A stretch of 64,000 bases of DNA from DASPPM01 sp052143835 (GTDB lineage: Bacteria > Pseudomonadota > Alphaproteobacteria > JACZXZ01), in contig JBKQRV010000187.1 of assembly GCA_052143835.1 (NCBI GenBank), forward strand, positions 9,107-73,106, given 5' to 3'. Position 1 is the first letter of the stretch; every line of letters begins with the position of its first letter. This document shows, piece after piece, positions 45,859 to 53,538 of this stretch. The notes beneath the pieces were generated by a model that did no database searches, was not told where the DNA came from, and saw only the letters and a list, made by a program, of their open reading frames with translations. Position numbers and translations under genes: made by a program.

Positions 45859-46659
45859 ATGGCGACCAGCGACGCTTACGAGGTCTATGCCGTCCGCTAC
45901 GCCCATCACCCGCGGCGCGCGAGCGAGAATTTCCTCGGCGGCGATCCGCACGACGGGCCCATGCCGATCGACTACTTCGTGTGGGCGATCACCGGCAAGG
46001 GGAAGACCTTCATCGTCGACACGGGCTTCGGCAAGGACATGGCGGAGAAGCGCCAGCGCCAGCTCATCCGCTCGCCGGCCGACGGGCTCAGGCCGCTCGG
46101 CATCGATCCCTTGGGCGTCAAGGACGTCATCATCACCCACATGCATTACGACCATGCGGGCGGCCTCGACCTCTTCCCCAACGCGACCTACCACATCCAG
46201 GAGAAGGAGATGGCCTATACCACCGGCCGCTGCATGTGCCATGGGGCGCTCAGTCATTCCTTCGAGGCCGAGCACGTCACCGGCATGGTGCGCCGGCTCT
46301 TCGAGGGACGCGTCGCCTTCCATGACGGCGACGAGGAGCTCGCCCCCGGTCTCAGCGTGCATTTCATCGGCGGTCACACCATGGGCCTGCAGGCGGTGCG
46401 CGTGCTGACGCGGCGCGGCTGGGTCGTCATCGCCTCCGACGCGGCGCATCTCTATGCCAACATCGAGCAGGAGCGGCCCTATCCGATCATCTACAACCTC
46501 GGCGACATGCTCGCGGGCTACGGCAAGCTGCGGCGCCTCGCCAGCACGCCCGCGCATGTCGTCCCCGGCCACGATCCCCTCGTCATGAAGCGCTATCCGG
46601 CCGCGCGCCAGGAGCTCGACGGCATCGCGGTGCGCCTCGACGCCGAGCCGACAGCGTAG
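45859..46659 (+). CDS. MBL-fold metallo-hydrolase (lactonase-like)
   Basis: A 266-residue metallo-beta-lactamase-fold hydrolase. The metal motif THMHYDHAGG gives HxHxDH at residues 94-99, and further ligands lie in FIGGHTMG, IASDAAH and VVPGHDP. The arrangement matches the N-acyl-homoserine-lactonase/quorum-quenching subgroup, which also contains ring lactonases acting in catabolism. Being flanked by a dehydrogenase and an SMP-30 lactonase, a metabolic lactone is the more likely substrate. Confidence 0.88.
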   Translation: MATSDAYEVYAVRYAHHPRRASENFLGGDPHDGPMPIDYFVWAITGKGKTFIVDTGFGKDMAEKRQRQLIRSPADGLRPLGIDPLGVKDVIITHMHYDHAGGLDLFPNATYHIQEKEMAYTTGRCMCHGALSHSFEAEHVTGMVRRLFEGRVAFHDGDEELAPGLSVHFIGGHTMGLQAVRVLTRRGWVVIASDAAHLYANIEQERPYPIIYNLGDMLAGYGKLRRLASTPAHVVPGHDPLVMKRYPAARQELDGIAVRLDAEPTA

Positions 46660-46700
46660 GCTTGCTTGCGGACATGATGAGCGCAGCACACCCCCCTCCC

Positions 46701-46830
46701 GCCCGAGGCCTGCGGCCTCGGGCGACCTCCCCCTCAAGGGGGGAGGGGCAGCGCTGCAAGGGATTGAGAGGCGCGTTGCTGCACTCCGAATAGCCCCTCC
46801 CCCCTTGAGGGGGAGGGTAGGGAGGGGGGT
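46701..46830. repeat. REPIN-like inverted pair of hairpins, copy 3
   Basis: A perfect 10-base-arm hairpin (GCCCGAGGCC/GGCCTCGGGC) at 46701-46723 precedes a CCTCCCCCT/AGGGGGGAGG hairpin at 46726-46748. The complement of the latter recurs at 46797-46830, ending GGGAGGGGGGT. The right end matches, in reverse complement, the left end of the element at 63208-63246 over more than 35 bases. Confidence 0.75.
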
Positions 46831-47700
46831 ATGGGGTCCACGACGATGAAGCGAGACGACGCCAAGCCGGAGGTGCTGCTCGCCGGGCTCACCTTCCCGG
46901 AGGGGCCGCGTTGGCGCGAGGGCAAGCTGTGGTTCTCCGATTTCTATTCCCAGCGCGTGCTCACCGTCGATCTCGAGGGGCATGCCGAGACGATCGCGGA
47001 GGTGCCGAAGCGCCCCTCCGGCCTCGGCTGGACGCTCGACGGCCGCCTCCTCGTCGTCTCCATGCTCGATCATCGCGTGCTGCGGCAAGATGCGGGAAAG
47101 CTCGAGCTCTATGCCGATCTCGCTTCCCTCGCGACGGGACCCTGCAACGACATGGTGGTCGATAGTACCGGACGCGCCTATGTCGGCAACTTCGGCTTCG
47201 ATCGCCATGCCGGCGAGGCGCCGCGCACGACCTCGGTCGCTCGCATCGATCCCGACGGCCGCGTCGTGCGCGCGGCCGAGGAGCTGTTCTTTCCCAACGG
47301 CATGGCGATCACGCCGGACGGCAGGACGCTCATCGTCGCCGAGACCTATGCCAAGCGGCTTACCGCCTTCGCGATCGGCCAAGGCGGCGGCTTGGAAAAG
47401 CGCCGCGTCTTCGCCGAGCTCGGGGAGTGCTTCCCCGACGGCATCTGCCTCGACGCCGAGGGTGCGGTCTGGGTCGCGGATGCGCGGGGGAGCCGGGTCA
47501 TCCGCGTCTTCGACGGCGGCCGCGTCGCGCGCACCGTCTCGACCGGCGAGCAGGGCACCTTTGCCTGCATGCTCGGCGGCGCGGACCGCCGCACTTTGTT
47601 CATCTGCACGAGCTCGGGCAGCGGTCCCGCCCAGGCAACGAAGCGCGACGGGCGGATCGAGACCGTGCGGGTCGATATCCCCGGAACCGGGCTGCCGTAA
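46831..47700 (+). CDS. SMP-30/gluconolactonase-family protein
   Basis: A 289-residue six-bladed propeller hydrolase. The metal-binding residues are visible in GLTFPEGPRWREG (Glu), GPCNDMVVDSTGRAYVGNFG (Asn-Asp) and FPDGICLDAEGAVWVAD. FFPNGMAITPDGRTLIVAET completes the family pattern. Members hydrolyse sugar or other lactones. The ATG at 46831 lies within the repeat-derived sequence GGGGGGTATG, also present in another copy of the repeat; the ATG at 46846 (MKRDDAKPE) may be the original start. Confidence 0.9.
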   Translation: MGSTTMKRDDAKPEVLLAGLTFPEGPRWREGKLWFSDFYSQRVLTVDLEGHAETIAEVPKRPSGLGWTLDGRLLVVSMLDHRVLRQDAGKLELYADLASLATGPCNDMVVDSTGRAYVGNFGFDRHAGEAPRTTSVARIDPDGRVVRAAEELFFPNGMAITPDGRTLIVAETYAKRLTAFAIGQGGGLEKRRVFAELGECFPDGICLDAEGAVWVADARGSRVIRVFDGGRVARTVSTGEQGTFACMLGGADRRTLFICTSSGSGPAQATKRDGRIETVRVDIPGTGLP

Positions 47701-47709
47701 GAGGGGAGC

Positions 47710-48531
47710 ATGGCCGACGACAAGAAGCCGCAAGACGACGCCGGCCTCGCCGGCAAGGTCGCGATCGTGACCGGTGCCGGCTCGCAAGGCGACGGCATCG
47801 GCAACGGACGCGCGGCGGCGATCCTCTTGGCGCGCGCGGGCACGCGCGTGCTGGCGGTCGACCGCCTTGCCACGCTCGCCGAGCGCACCGTCGAGATGAT
47901 CGCCGCCGAGGGGGGAATTGCCGCAGCCTGCGTCGTTGACGTGACCGAGGAGGCGCAATGCCGCGAAATGGTGGCCGAGGCCTTGCGCCGCTTCGGCCGG
48001 CTCGATTTCCTCGACAACAACGTCGGCATCGACGGGCGCGGCAGCGTCGTCGAGGTGGCGCCCGAGGAGTGGCGCCGCGTGATGCAGACGAACGTCGAGA
48101 GCATATTCCTCTCGGCGAAGCATGCCATCCCGGCGATGATCGAGAGCGCCGGTAGAGGCGCCATCGTCAATGTCTCGTCGATCTCGGCCTTGCGTCCGCG
48201 CGGCCTCACCCCTTATTCGGCATCGAAGGGCGCGGTGATCGCGCTCACCCGCGCGATGGCCGTCGACCACGGTAGTGCCGGCATCCGCGTCAATTGCGTC
48301 GCTCCCGGTCCGGTCTACACGCCGATGGTCTATGCGGCCGGCATGAGTGCTGCCGCGCGCGAGCGGCGCCGCCAGGCCTCGGTGCTCGGCATCGAGGGAA
48401 CGGGCTGGGACGTGGGCCACGCCGTGCGTTTCCTCCTCTCCGACCATGCCCGCTACATCACCGGCCAGACCCTCGTCGTCGACGGCGGCGTCACCCTCCT
48501 CGGACCCGCGCGGGCGCCCGGAACGCAGTGA
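47710..48531 (+). CDS. Short-chain dehydrogenase/reductase
   Basis: A 273-residue SDR with an expanded glycine-rich loop, TGAGSQGDGIGNGRA (residues 21-35), NNVG at 103-106 in place of the usual NNAG, and the active site Y169-K173 (YSASKG). The C-terminus ITGQTLVVDGGVTL is typical of classical SDRs. It starts 9 bases after the SMP-30 stop. Together with the second SDR of the cluster it shares the unusual GNGRA loop, so the two may act on related intermediates. Substrate unknown. Confidence 0.9.
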   Translation: MADDKKPQDDAGLAGKVAIVTGAGSQGDGIGNGRAAAILLARAGTRVLAVDRLATLAERTVEMIAAEGGIAAACVVDVTEEAQCREMVAEALRRFGRLDFLDNNVGIDGRGSVVEVAPEEWRRVMQTNVESIFLSAKHAIPAMIESAGRGAIVNVSSISALRPRGLTPYSASKGAVIALTRAMAVDHGSAGIRVNCVAPGPVYTPMVYAAGMSAAARERRRQASVLGIEGTGWDVGHAVRFLLSDHARYITGQTLVVDGGVTLLGPARAPGTQ

Positions 48532-48565
48532 GCGGGTTCCGTCACTCGAAAGGAGCATCCGGATC

Positions 48566-49117
48566 ATGGCACGCGTGCCTTATCTCGACAAAAAGGACTT
48601 GGCACCCGAAAACCAGGACCTGCTCGCGCGCAACATCAACCTCTTCCGCGCCCTCGTGCACAGCCCGGGGGCCGCGCGGCGGCTGCAAGGCATCGGGCAA
48701 TATATCCGCCACCAAAGCCGCCTCGACCCGCGCCTGCGCGAGATGGCCATCCTCCAGGTCGGCTATCTGACGCGCTCGGCTTACGAATTCTCGCACCACA
48801 TCAAGATCGGCCGCGACTTCGGCGTCTCGGAAGGCGACCTGCGCGAGCTCATCGAGGAGAGCGACGGCCAATCCACGATGCTCGATCCGGCCGCGCGCGC
48901 GGCCATCCGTGCTGCGCGCGAGATGACGCGCGACCTCGCCATGACCGACGAGACGTTCGCCGAGCTCAAGAAGCATCTCGACGACGAGTGCCTGATGGAC
49001 CTCATCATCACCATCGCCTACTACAACGCCGTGGTGCGTCTGCTCGCCACGCTCAAGATCGACGTCGAGAAGGACTATCTGCCTTACCTCGAGGAATTTC
49101 CCTTGCCCACGGAGTGA
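48566..49117 (+). CDS. Carboxymuconolactone decarboxylase-family protein
   Basis: A 183-residue all-helical protein of the CMD/AhpD-like family, with LDPRLREMAILQVGYLTRSA, YEFSHHIKIGRDFGV and IITIAYYNAVVRLLATL. The usual CxxC of AhpD is absent (YLTRSAYEFSHH instead), so it is not a peroxidase-type member; the conserved His and Glu fit the lactone decarboxylase-like group. The ATG follows AAAGGAG. It sits between two SDR genes, in the operon of lactonase-like enzymes. Confidence 0.88.
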   Translation: MARVPYLDKKDLAPENQDLLARNINLFRALVHSPGAARRLQGIGQYIRHQSRLDPRLREMAILQVGYLTRSAYEFSHHIKIGRDFGVSEGDLRELIEESDGQSTMLDPAARAAIRAAREMTRDLAMTDETFAELKKHLDDECLMDLIITIAYYNAVVRLLATLKIDVEKDYLPYLEEFPLPTE

Positions 49118-49138
49118 GCCGCGGGAGAGAGGTTAGAG

Positions 49139-49939
49139 ATGCGTCTTCAAGGAAAGATCGCCGTCGTCGTCGGCGCCGGCCAGAGCCCCGGCGAAGGCAT
49201 GGGCAACGGCCGGGCGACCGTGCTGCGCTTCGTCGAGGAAGGGGCAAAGGTCCTCGCGGTCGACCGCAACCTGGCGTCGGCCGAGGAGACGGCGGCGATG
49301 GCCGCCGAGAAGCGCGGGGAGTGCGTTGCCTTCGAGGCCGACGTGACCAAGGAGTCGACGCTCGCCGCCGCGATCGCAGCCGCCCACGGGCGCTGGGGCC
49401 GCATCGACATCCTCCACAACAACGTCGGCGTCAGCATCGCGGGGGGCGACGCGCCACCCCATGCCATCACCGAGGAGGCCTTCGACCGCATCTACGCCAT
49501 CAACCTGCGCGGCACGGTGATGGCGTGCAAGCACGTGCTGCCGATCATGCGCGCGCAGCGCGCCGGCGTCATCATCAACATCTCCTCGGTCGCCGCGTGG
49601 GAGAACTATCCCCTCGTCGCCTACAAGGCGACCAAGGCGGCGATGATCGCCTTCACCCAGCAATTGGCCATCCAGAACGCCGAGTACGGCATTCGCGCCA
49701 ACGCCATCCTGCCGGGCCTCATGGACACGCCCATGGCGGTCGACACCCGCGCGCGCGTGAGCGGGAAGAGCCGCGCCGAGGTGGTCGCCGCGCGCAACGC
49801 GCGCGTGCCCTTGCGCGGCCGCATGGGAACAGCCTGGGACGTGGCCAACGCAGCGCTCTTCCTCGCCTCCGACGAGGCGAATTTCATCACCGGCGCCGCC
49901 CTCCCGGTCGATGGCGGGGCACTCGTCAATATCGGGTGA
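49139..49939 (+). CDS. Short-chain dehydrogenase/reductase
   Basis: A 266-residue SDR, the last gene of the plus-strand catabolic run. The loop VGAGQSPGEGMGNGRA (residues 11-26) has the same inserted GNGRA feature as the SDR encoded at 47.7 kb. NNVG is at 94-97 and the active site is Y162-K166 (YKATKA). ITGAALPVDGGALVNIG ends the protein. The spacing of 21 bases with GGGAGAGAGGTTAGAG supports the start. Directly downstream the base composition falls, marking the border of the methyltransferase island. Confidence 0.9.
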   Translation: MRLQGKIAVVVGAGQSPGEGMGNGRATVLRFVEEGAKVLAVDRNLASAEETAAMAAEKRGECVAFEADVTKESTLAAAIAAAHGRWGRIDILHNNVGVSIAGGDAPPHAITEEAFDRIYAINLRGTVMACKHVLPIMRAQRAGVIINISSVAAWENYPLVAYKATKAAMIAFTQQLAIQNAEYGIRANAILPGLMDTPMAVDTRARVSGKSRAEVVAARNARVPLRGRMGTAWDVANAALFLASDEANFITGAALPVDGGALVNIG

Positions 49940-49980
49940 GGGGCGTCGGCATTTGGCGCAGCGCGGGGCTCATTCGGCTA

Positions 49981-50106
49981 TGCGTAACAGAACACGTCTG
50001 GACAATCGGCGAGCTTGTGGAGGCCGCGCTTGCGATGCTGCCGATTGCGCCTGTCACGACCGCCCAGGAACGACGTCAGCACTTCCGCGTAATACAGGGT
50101 GCCCTC
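49981..50106 (+). pseudogene. Probable C-terminal remnant of an IS transposase
   Basis: In frame 1 the peptide CVTEHVWTIGELVEAALAML, followed by TTAQERRQHFRVIQG, resembles the C-terminal tail of IS1-type transposases from alphaproteobacteria (DHVWSIEEIV pattern). Nothing upstream in this frame is transposase-like, so only the last about 40 codons survive. It marks the left border of the low-G+C island. The match is from memory of the family and needs a database search. Confidence 0.45.
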
Positions 50107-50188
50107 TTAAGAAACTCGAAAAACCGCTGTACTTGCCTCACCGCGCAGCCTAAAATCGGTGCGATTATGCGAGTCGAGCAGGAATGTC

Positions 50189-52576
50189 ATGAACAAGAAA
50201 TGGGCGAACGCGTTGGGGTTGGTGGATACCCCCCTTTTTGCCCAGGAACAAGTTCCGGAAGGCGAGCATCACCTCCTTTTGGATAATGTACGGGGCAGCT
50301 TTGGACTATCCCATTGCCTCGCATGGAATCCTGATACCCCAAGTTGGGCTTGGTCCTCTGGCGTGCTTCATCACGTCACGATAACTTCAGACCGCGTGAT
50401 TTTGAATCGATGGGATCGTTCAGAAAGCTCACACTATACGCTTGAAAGCGTCACAAGGAAGCTTAGCCGCTTCTATGATCGCATCGCGTACAGTCAGGCC
50501 GAAATAAACAAGACCGTTGCAATGCACGCGGTGGACTGCTTCCGGCGGCTCCGATCAATGTTTGGCCCGGACCAACAAGCCGGTGCATTATCCGCCTTTC
50601 TCTTGATTCTCGGATCTATGTTGAAGTCGCACGACGCCGAGATATTCGATCACGCGGACGCGGTGACGAGTGAATTTGACCTAAATGTAGACGCGCCAGA
50701 TTTCCTTAAGCGACTGACAGCGGATTTCATTGGACATTTTGTGTCAGGATTCCGGAGGCCGGCTCTCGCCGCCGGTCATGCAATTGAAACGATACCATCT
50801 CTCGTCGTTCGTCATGCCGGCGCAATGGTTTTTCAGGAAGCGCATTTTGACCTGATCCAGCGCGGTCTATCCGATATTTTTGGGGTCCCCGCTCCCGCGG
50901 CTGTATCGATCAATACAGCAAGTGGCGTTCATTTCACACCGCCCGGTCTTGCACGCGCACTTGTTGAGCAGGCCTTGCGCTCTTACGGGCTGTTGTCACC
51001 AGAAATTACGATTCTTGACGCGGCTTGCGGGTCTGGCTCAATCTTACACGAGGCGCTCCGAACTCTTCGCGATTCCGGTTACGCTGGAAATGTGAAAGTC
51101 ATTGGCTTCGATGAGTCAATTTATGCAGTTGAAATGACAAGGTTCACGCTTGCTGCTTTGAGGCGTGATTGGCCAGACTTCAAGATTTCAGACACTAGAA
51201 TTGAGCATCGCGACTCATTAGATGACCACCCGTGGCCAACGGCAGATATTATTTTAATGAATCCGCCTTTCGTTTCGCTGCGTGAACTTACTTTCCACCA
51301 AAAACAACTCGTTTCGAAAATTCTTGGGAAGTTTGCGCGCGGCAGACCGGATATGTCGATGGCGTTCGTTGAGCGTGGCCTGCAGGCTCTTGCTCCAAAA
51401 GGAGTGTTGGGCACGCTGCTGCCCGCGGGCGTTTTGAGTATGACATATGCGCGGGATTGGCGGTCGCACTTGCTCGACGAAGCGTCCATTTCGTTTTTAG
51501 CGGTTTTTTCAGAATTGGGACTTTTCAGACTTGCGACAGTTGAGACGGGCTGTGTGGTTTTACGCAAATCTCCTAACGATGGGTCCTCGCTGTTCAGGTC
51601 CCTTTGGGTTGGAGAAAAGAAAAATGCCACGTCCGAAGCGTTGCGATTTCTTCGGCGCACGACTCAAGATATCTTTAGCGGGACAGCAAGCGAAGGTTGG
51701 ACCTTGGATGAAGCCTCAACGGCGACCTTACGCGGAAGTCCCACCTGGAGGCCGAGACCGGGAACACTTCGACGCGAGTTAGAGAAAATTGAAACTTACG
51801 TGCCCACAACGGTACGCCATCTTTTTGATGTTAAGCAAGGGGCCATCCCTGCACCGAGGGATGCTTTCATGATCGACGAACCTAGATGGCATTTGATGTT
51901 ACCGGACGAACAGCGATGGTTCCGTCACGTTGCCGAGAACGAAAATATTCGCGACGGTCAAATTTTGCCCGGATTGTATATTTTTTATCCAAGATCAAAA
52001 GGGCTACCGCCCTTGGACAATGAAAAATCTCTTGCTGAAAATCTACCTACCTTCAGCAAGCACCTCATGACGTTTAAGGCAGCACTGAAGCAACGCCGCG
52101 GCAAGCATGATCGATGGTGGGAACTCGGAGAGGACAGAAAATGGTTGCGTTCGCCTACCAAGAAAATCGTCTCTTCGTACTTTGGGCAGTCCGGCTCGTT
52201 TGCGTTCGACTCGACCGGAGATCACATTATTGTCCAAGGATATGGATGGCTGCCCCGATGGACGGTGCCGCATAAATTGGGCGTTACGATAAACGACATC
52301 TTTAACGCATATGTCGTGATCTTCAATTCTTTGTTTTTCACGGAACTGCTGAGCGAAGTTTGCCCAACGGTCGGTGGCGGCCAGCTTAATTTAAGCAAGC
52401 GGTATTCCGAGAGGGTTCGGTTGCCTGATCTGCTTGGGAGGATCGAGTCAACGGCTGCCATCGATCATGTGGTGCGCGATCTTTCTTTTGTCGGGGAGCA
52501 AATCGCAAGGAGCGGTCTTGCCGTCGCGCCTAGGTCAAAATCCGAAGAGCTCGTCCGGTCACTATATGGGATTTAG
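50189..52576 (+). CDS. N6-adenine DNA methyltransferase (Eco57I/TaqI-like, large)
   Basis: A 795-residue DNA methyltransferase. The SAM-binding motif I is DAACGSGS at residues 277-284 and the catalytic motif IV is NPPF at 358-361, the order and spacing of gamma-class N6-adenine enzymes. About 270 residues precede motif I, with no nuclease motif recognised by eye. The C-terminal half has the recognition-domain pattern FNSLFFTELL, CPTVGGGQLNLSKRYSERV. The ATG at 50189 (after AGGAA) is preferred to a GTG ten codons earlier. Codon choice and base composition differ strongly from the neighbours. It is followed 5 bases later by an unrecognised gene; together they look like a modification or defence module. 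Confidence 0.9.
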   Translation: MNKKWANALGLVDTPLFAQEQVPEGEHHLLLDNVRGSFGLSHCLAWNPDTPSWAWSSGVLHHVTITSDRVILNRWDRSESSHYTLESVTRKLSRFYDRIAYSQAEINKTVAMHAVDCFRRLRSMFGPDQQAGALSAFLLILGSMLKSHDAEIFDHADAVTSEFDLNVDAPDFLKRLTADFIGHFVSGFRRPALAAGHAIETIPSLVVRHAGAMVFQEAHFDLIQRGLSDIFGVPAPAAVSINTASGVHFTPPGLARALVEQALRSYGLLSPEITILDAACGSGSILHEALRTLRDSGYAGNVKVIGFDESIYAVEMTRFTLAALRRDWPDFKISDTRIEHRDSLDDHPWPTADIILMNPPFVSLRELTFHQKQLVSKILGKFARGRPDMSMAFVERGLQALAPKGVLGTLLPAGVLSMTYARDWRSHLLDEASISFLAVFSELGLFRLATVETGCVVLRKSPNDGSSLFRSLWVGEKKNATSEALRFLRRTTQDIFSGTASEGWTLDEASTATLRGSPTWRPRPGTLRRELEKIETYVPTTVRHLFDVKQGAIPAPRDAFMIDEPRWHLMLPDEQRWFRHVAENENIRDGQILPGLYIFYPRSKGLPPLDNEKSLAENLPTFSKHLMTFKAALKQRRGKHDRWWELGEDRKWLRSPTKKIVSSYFGQSGSFAFDSTGDHIIVQGYGWLPRWTVPHKLGVTINDIFNAYVVIFNSLFFTELLSEVCPTVGGGQLNLSKRYSERVRLPDLLGRIESTAAIDHVVRDLSFVGEQIARSGLAVAPRSKSEELVRSLYGI

Positions 52577-52581
52577 AGTCG

Positions 52582-53379
52582 TTGTCTCTTTTGCTTAAAC
52601 ATCAGGCCGACGTAAAGGCGCATTGGCGTGCAATCGCCAGTGAATTAGGAGGAGTCCTTCCACCAGGCGGAGGCACTTACTATGCGCTTTCTGAGTATTC
52701 GGTCGCTGTTCTAGTTTGCAGTAATTTTCCACAAGAAACGGCGGCTCGCCTTGGCGGCACAAGGGTTCATGTAGTTCCCCTGCTCCAGACAACGCCCGAT
52801 AATCCACCGATGCATTGGTTGTCTTGGCATGAAGAGTGGTGCACCCCGGTGAAGGGACGACGACGCCACCTACAATTCGGCGCGTCAGATCTTACCGTCT
52901 ATTACGGAAAGCCAGAGAGCCCCAAGCGCCAGCTCCTGCGCGCTGAATGGGCCGGAGTGCTGCGGGAAGAGGGAGGAAAAGATATTTTCCAAGCTCCTGG
53001 CGCAGCGCATCCTCATTGGCATGTCGATGGAATTCGAACTTACTTTAATGAGCTTGAACAAAACCGACAGACCAAAATTGATGCATTAGTGGCTGAAACG
53101 GTAAAAGAATTTGACGGTGATGAGGACCAGCGAGGCGCGATCGAACCGTTTAGCGATTTCCTGCCTACAGTTCCTGATAGAGACGAACTCTGCTGGACGG
53201 GCGTTCATTTAGCTGCTCACGCAAAATGGGCCGAAAAGTCATGGCCTGGTCCTGCGGGTCCGCATGATATGCACGCAGCCGGCCCAATCGATCTGCCTCC
53301 GCTGCGGCGATGGCTGACGTCCTGTGCTCGTTATCTGCAGGCGCAAATTCAAGAACAACTTCTGCGGGGGCGTTGGTGA
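52582..53379 (+). CDS. Unrecognised protein partnered with the methyltransferase
   Basis: A 265-residue protein read from a TTG 5 bases after the methyltransferase stop; no ATG is available before residue 77. I do not recognise its family. Visible motifs are RAEW (120-123), AHPHWHVD (142-149) and HLAAHAKW (209-216), a concentration of His, Trp and acidic residues that could form a metal or nuclease site. There is no signal peptide or membrane helix, and no recognisable PD-(D/E)xK or HNH signature. By position it is the best candidate for the restriction or effector component, or an accessory protein, of this system. Confidence 0.7.
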   Translation: MSLLLKHQADVKAHWRAIASELGGVLPPGGGTYYALSEYSVAVLVCSNFPQETAARLGGTRVHVVPLLQTTPDNPPMHWLSWHEEWCTPVKGRRRHLQFGASDLTVYYGKPESPKRQLLRAEWAGVLREEGGKDIFQAPGAAHPHWHVDGIRTYFNELEQNRQTKIDALVAETVKEFDGDEDQRGAIEPFSDFLPTVPDRDELCWTGVHLAAHAKWAEKSWPGPAGPHDMHAAGPIDLPPLRRWLTSCARYLQAQIQEQLLRGRW

Positions 53380-53474
53380 CTGCCTAAGCCGGATATTTCA
53401 CGCCTGCGAACCGCTAGCGATCTCCGGCCTTGTGTGGCGCGCATCTTCAGACTTCTGGGTTGTCCTAACTTGGG

Positions 53475-53504
53475 CCGCCCGCAGTTCCGCGGCTCAGCGG
53501 GCGG
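53475..53504. terminator. GC hairpin between the island and hyuB
   Basis: Perfect 8-base arms CCGCCCGC and GCGGGCGG enclose a 14-base loop. It lies about 35 bases beyond the stop of hyuB (minus strand) and about 95 bases beyond the stop of the plus-strand partner gene, so it could end both convergent transcripts. There is no T-run, so intrinsic termination is uncertain. Confidence 0.4.
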
Positions 53505-53538
53505 CGTCGTTTGCCGCGCCTCGCCGCCATGATTCCCT

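Noticed and set aside
45736..48567. A 943-codon minus-strand frame
   Set aside because: Antisense to five well-supported catabolic genes (HIBADH-like, MBL, SMP-30, SDR and the start of the CMD gene), with no recognisable domain.
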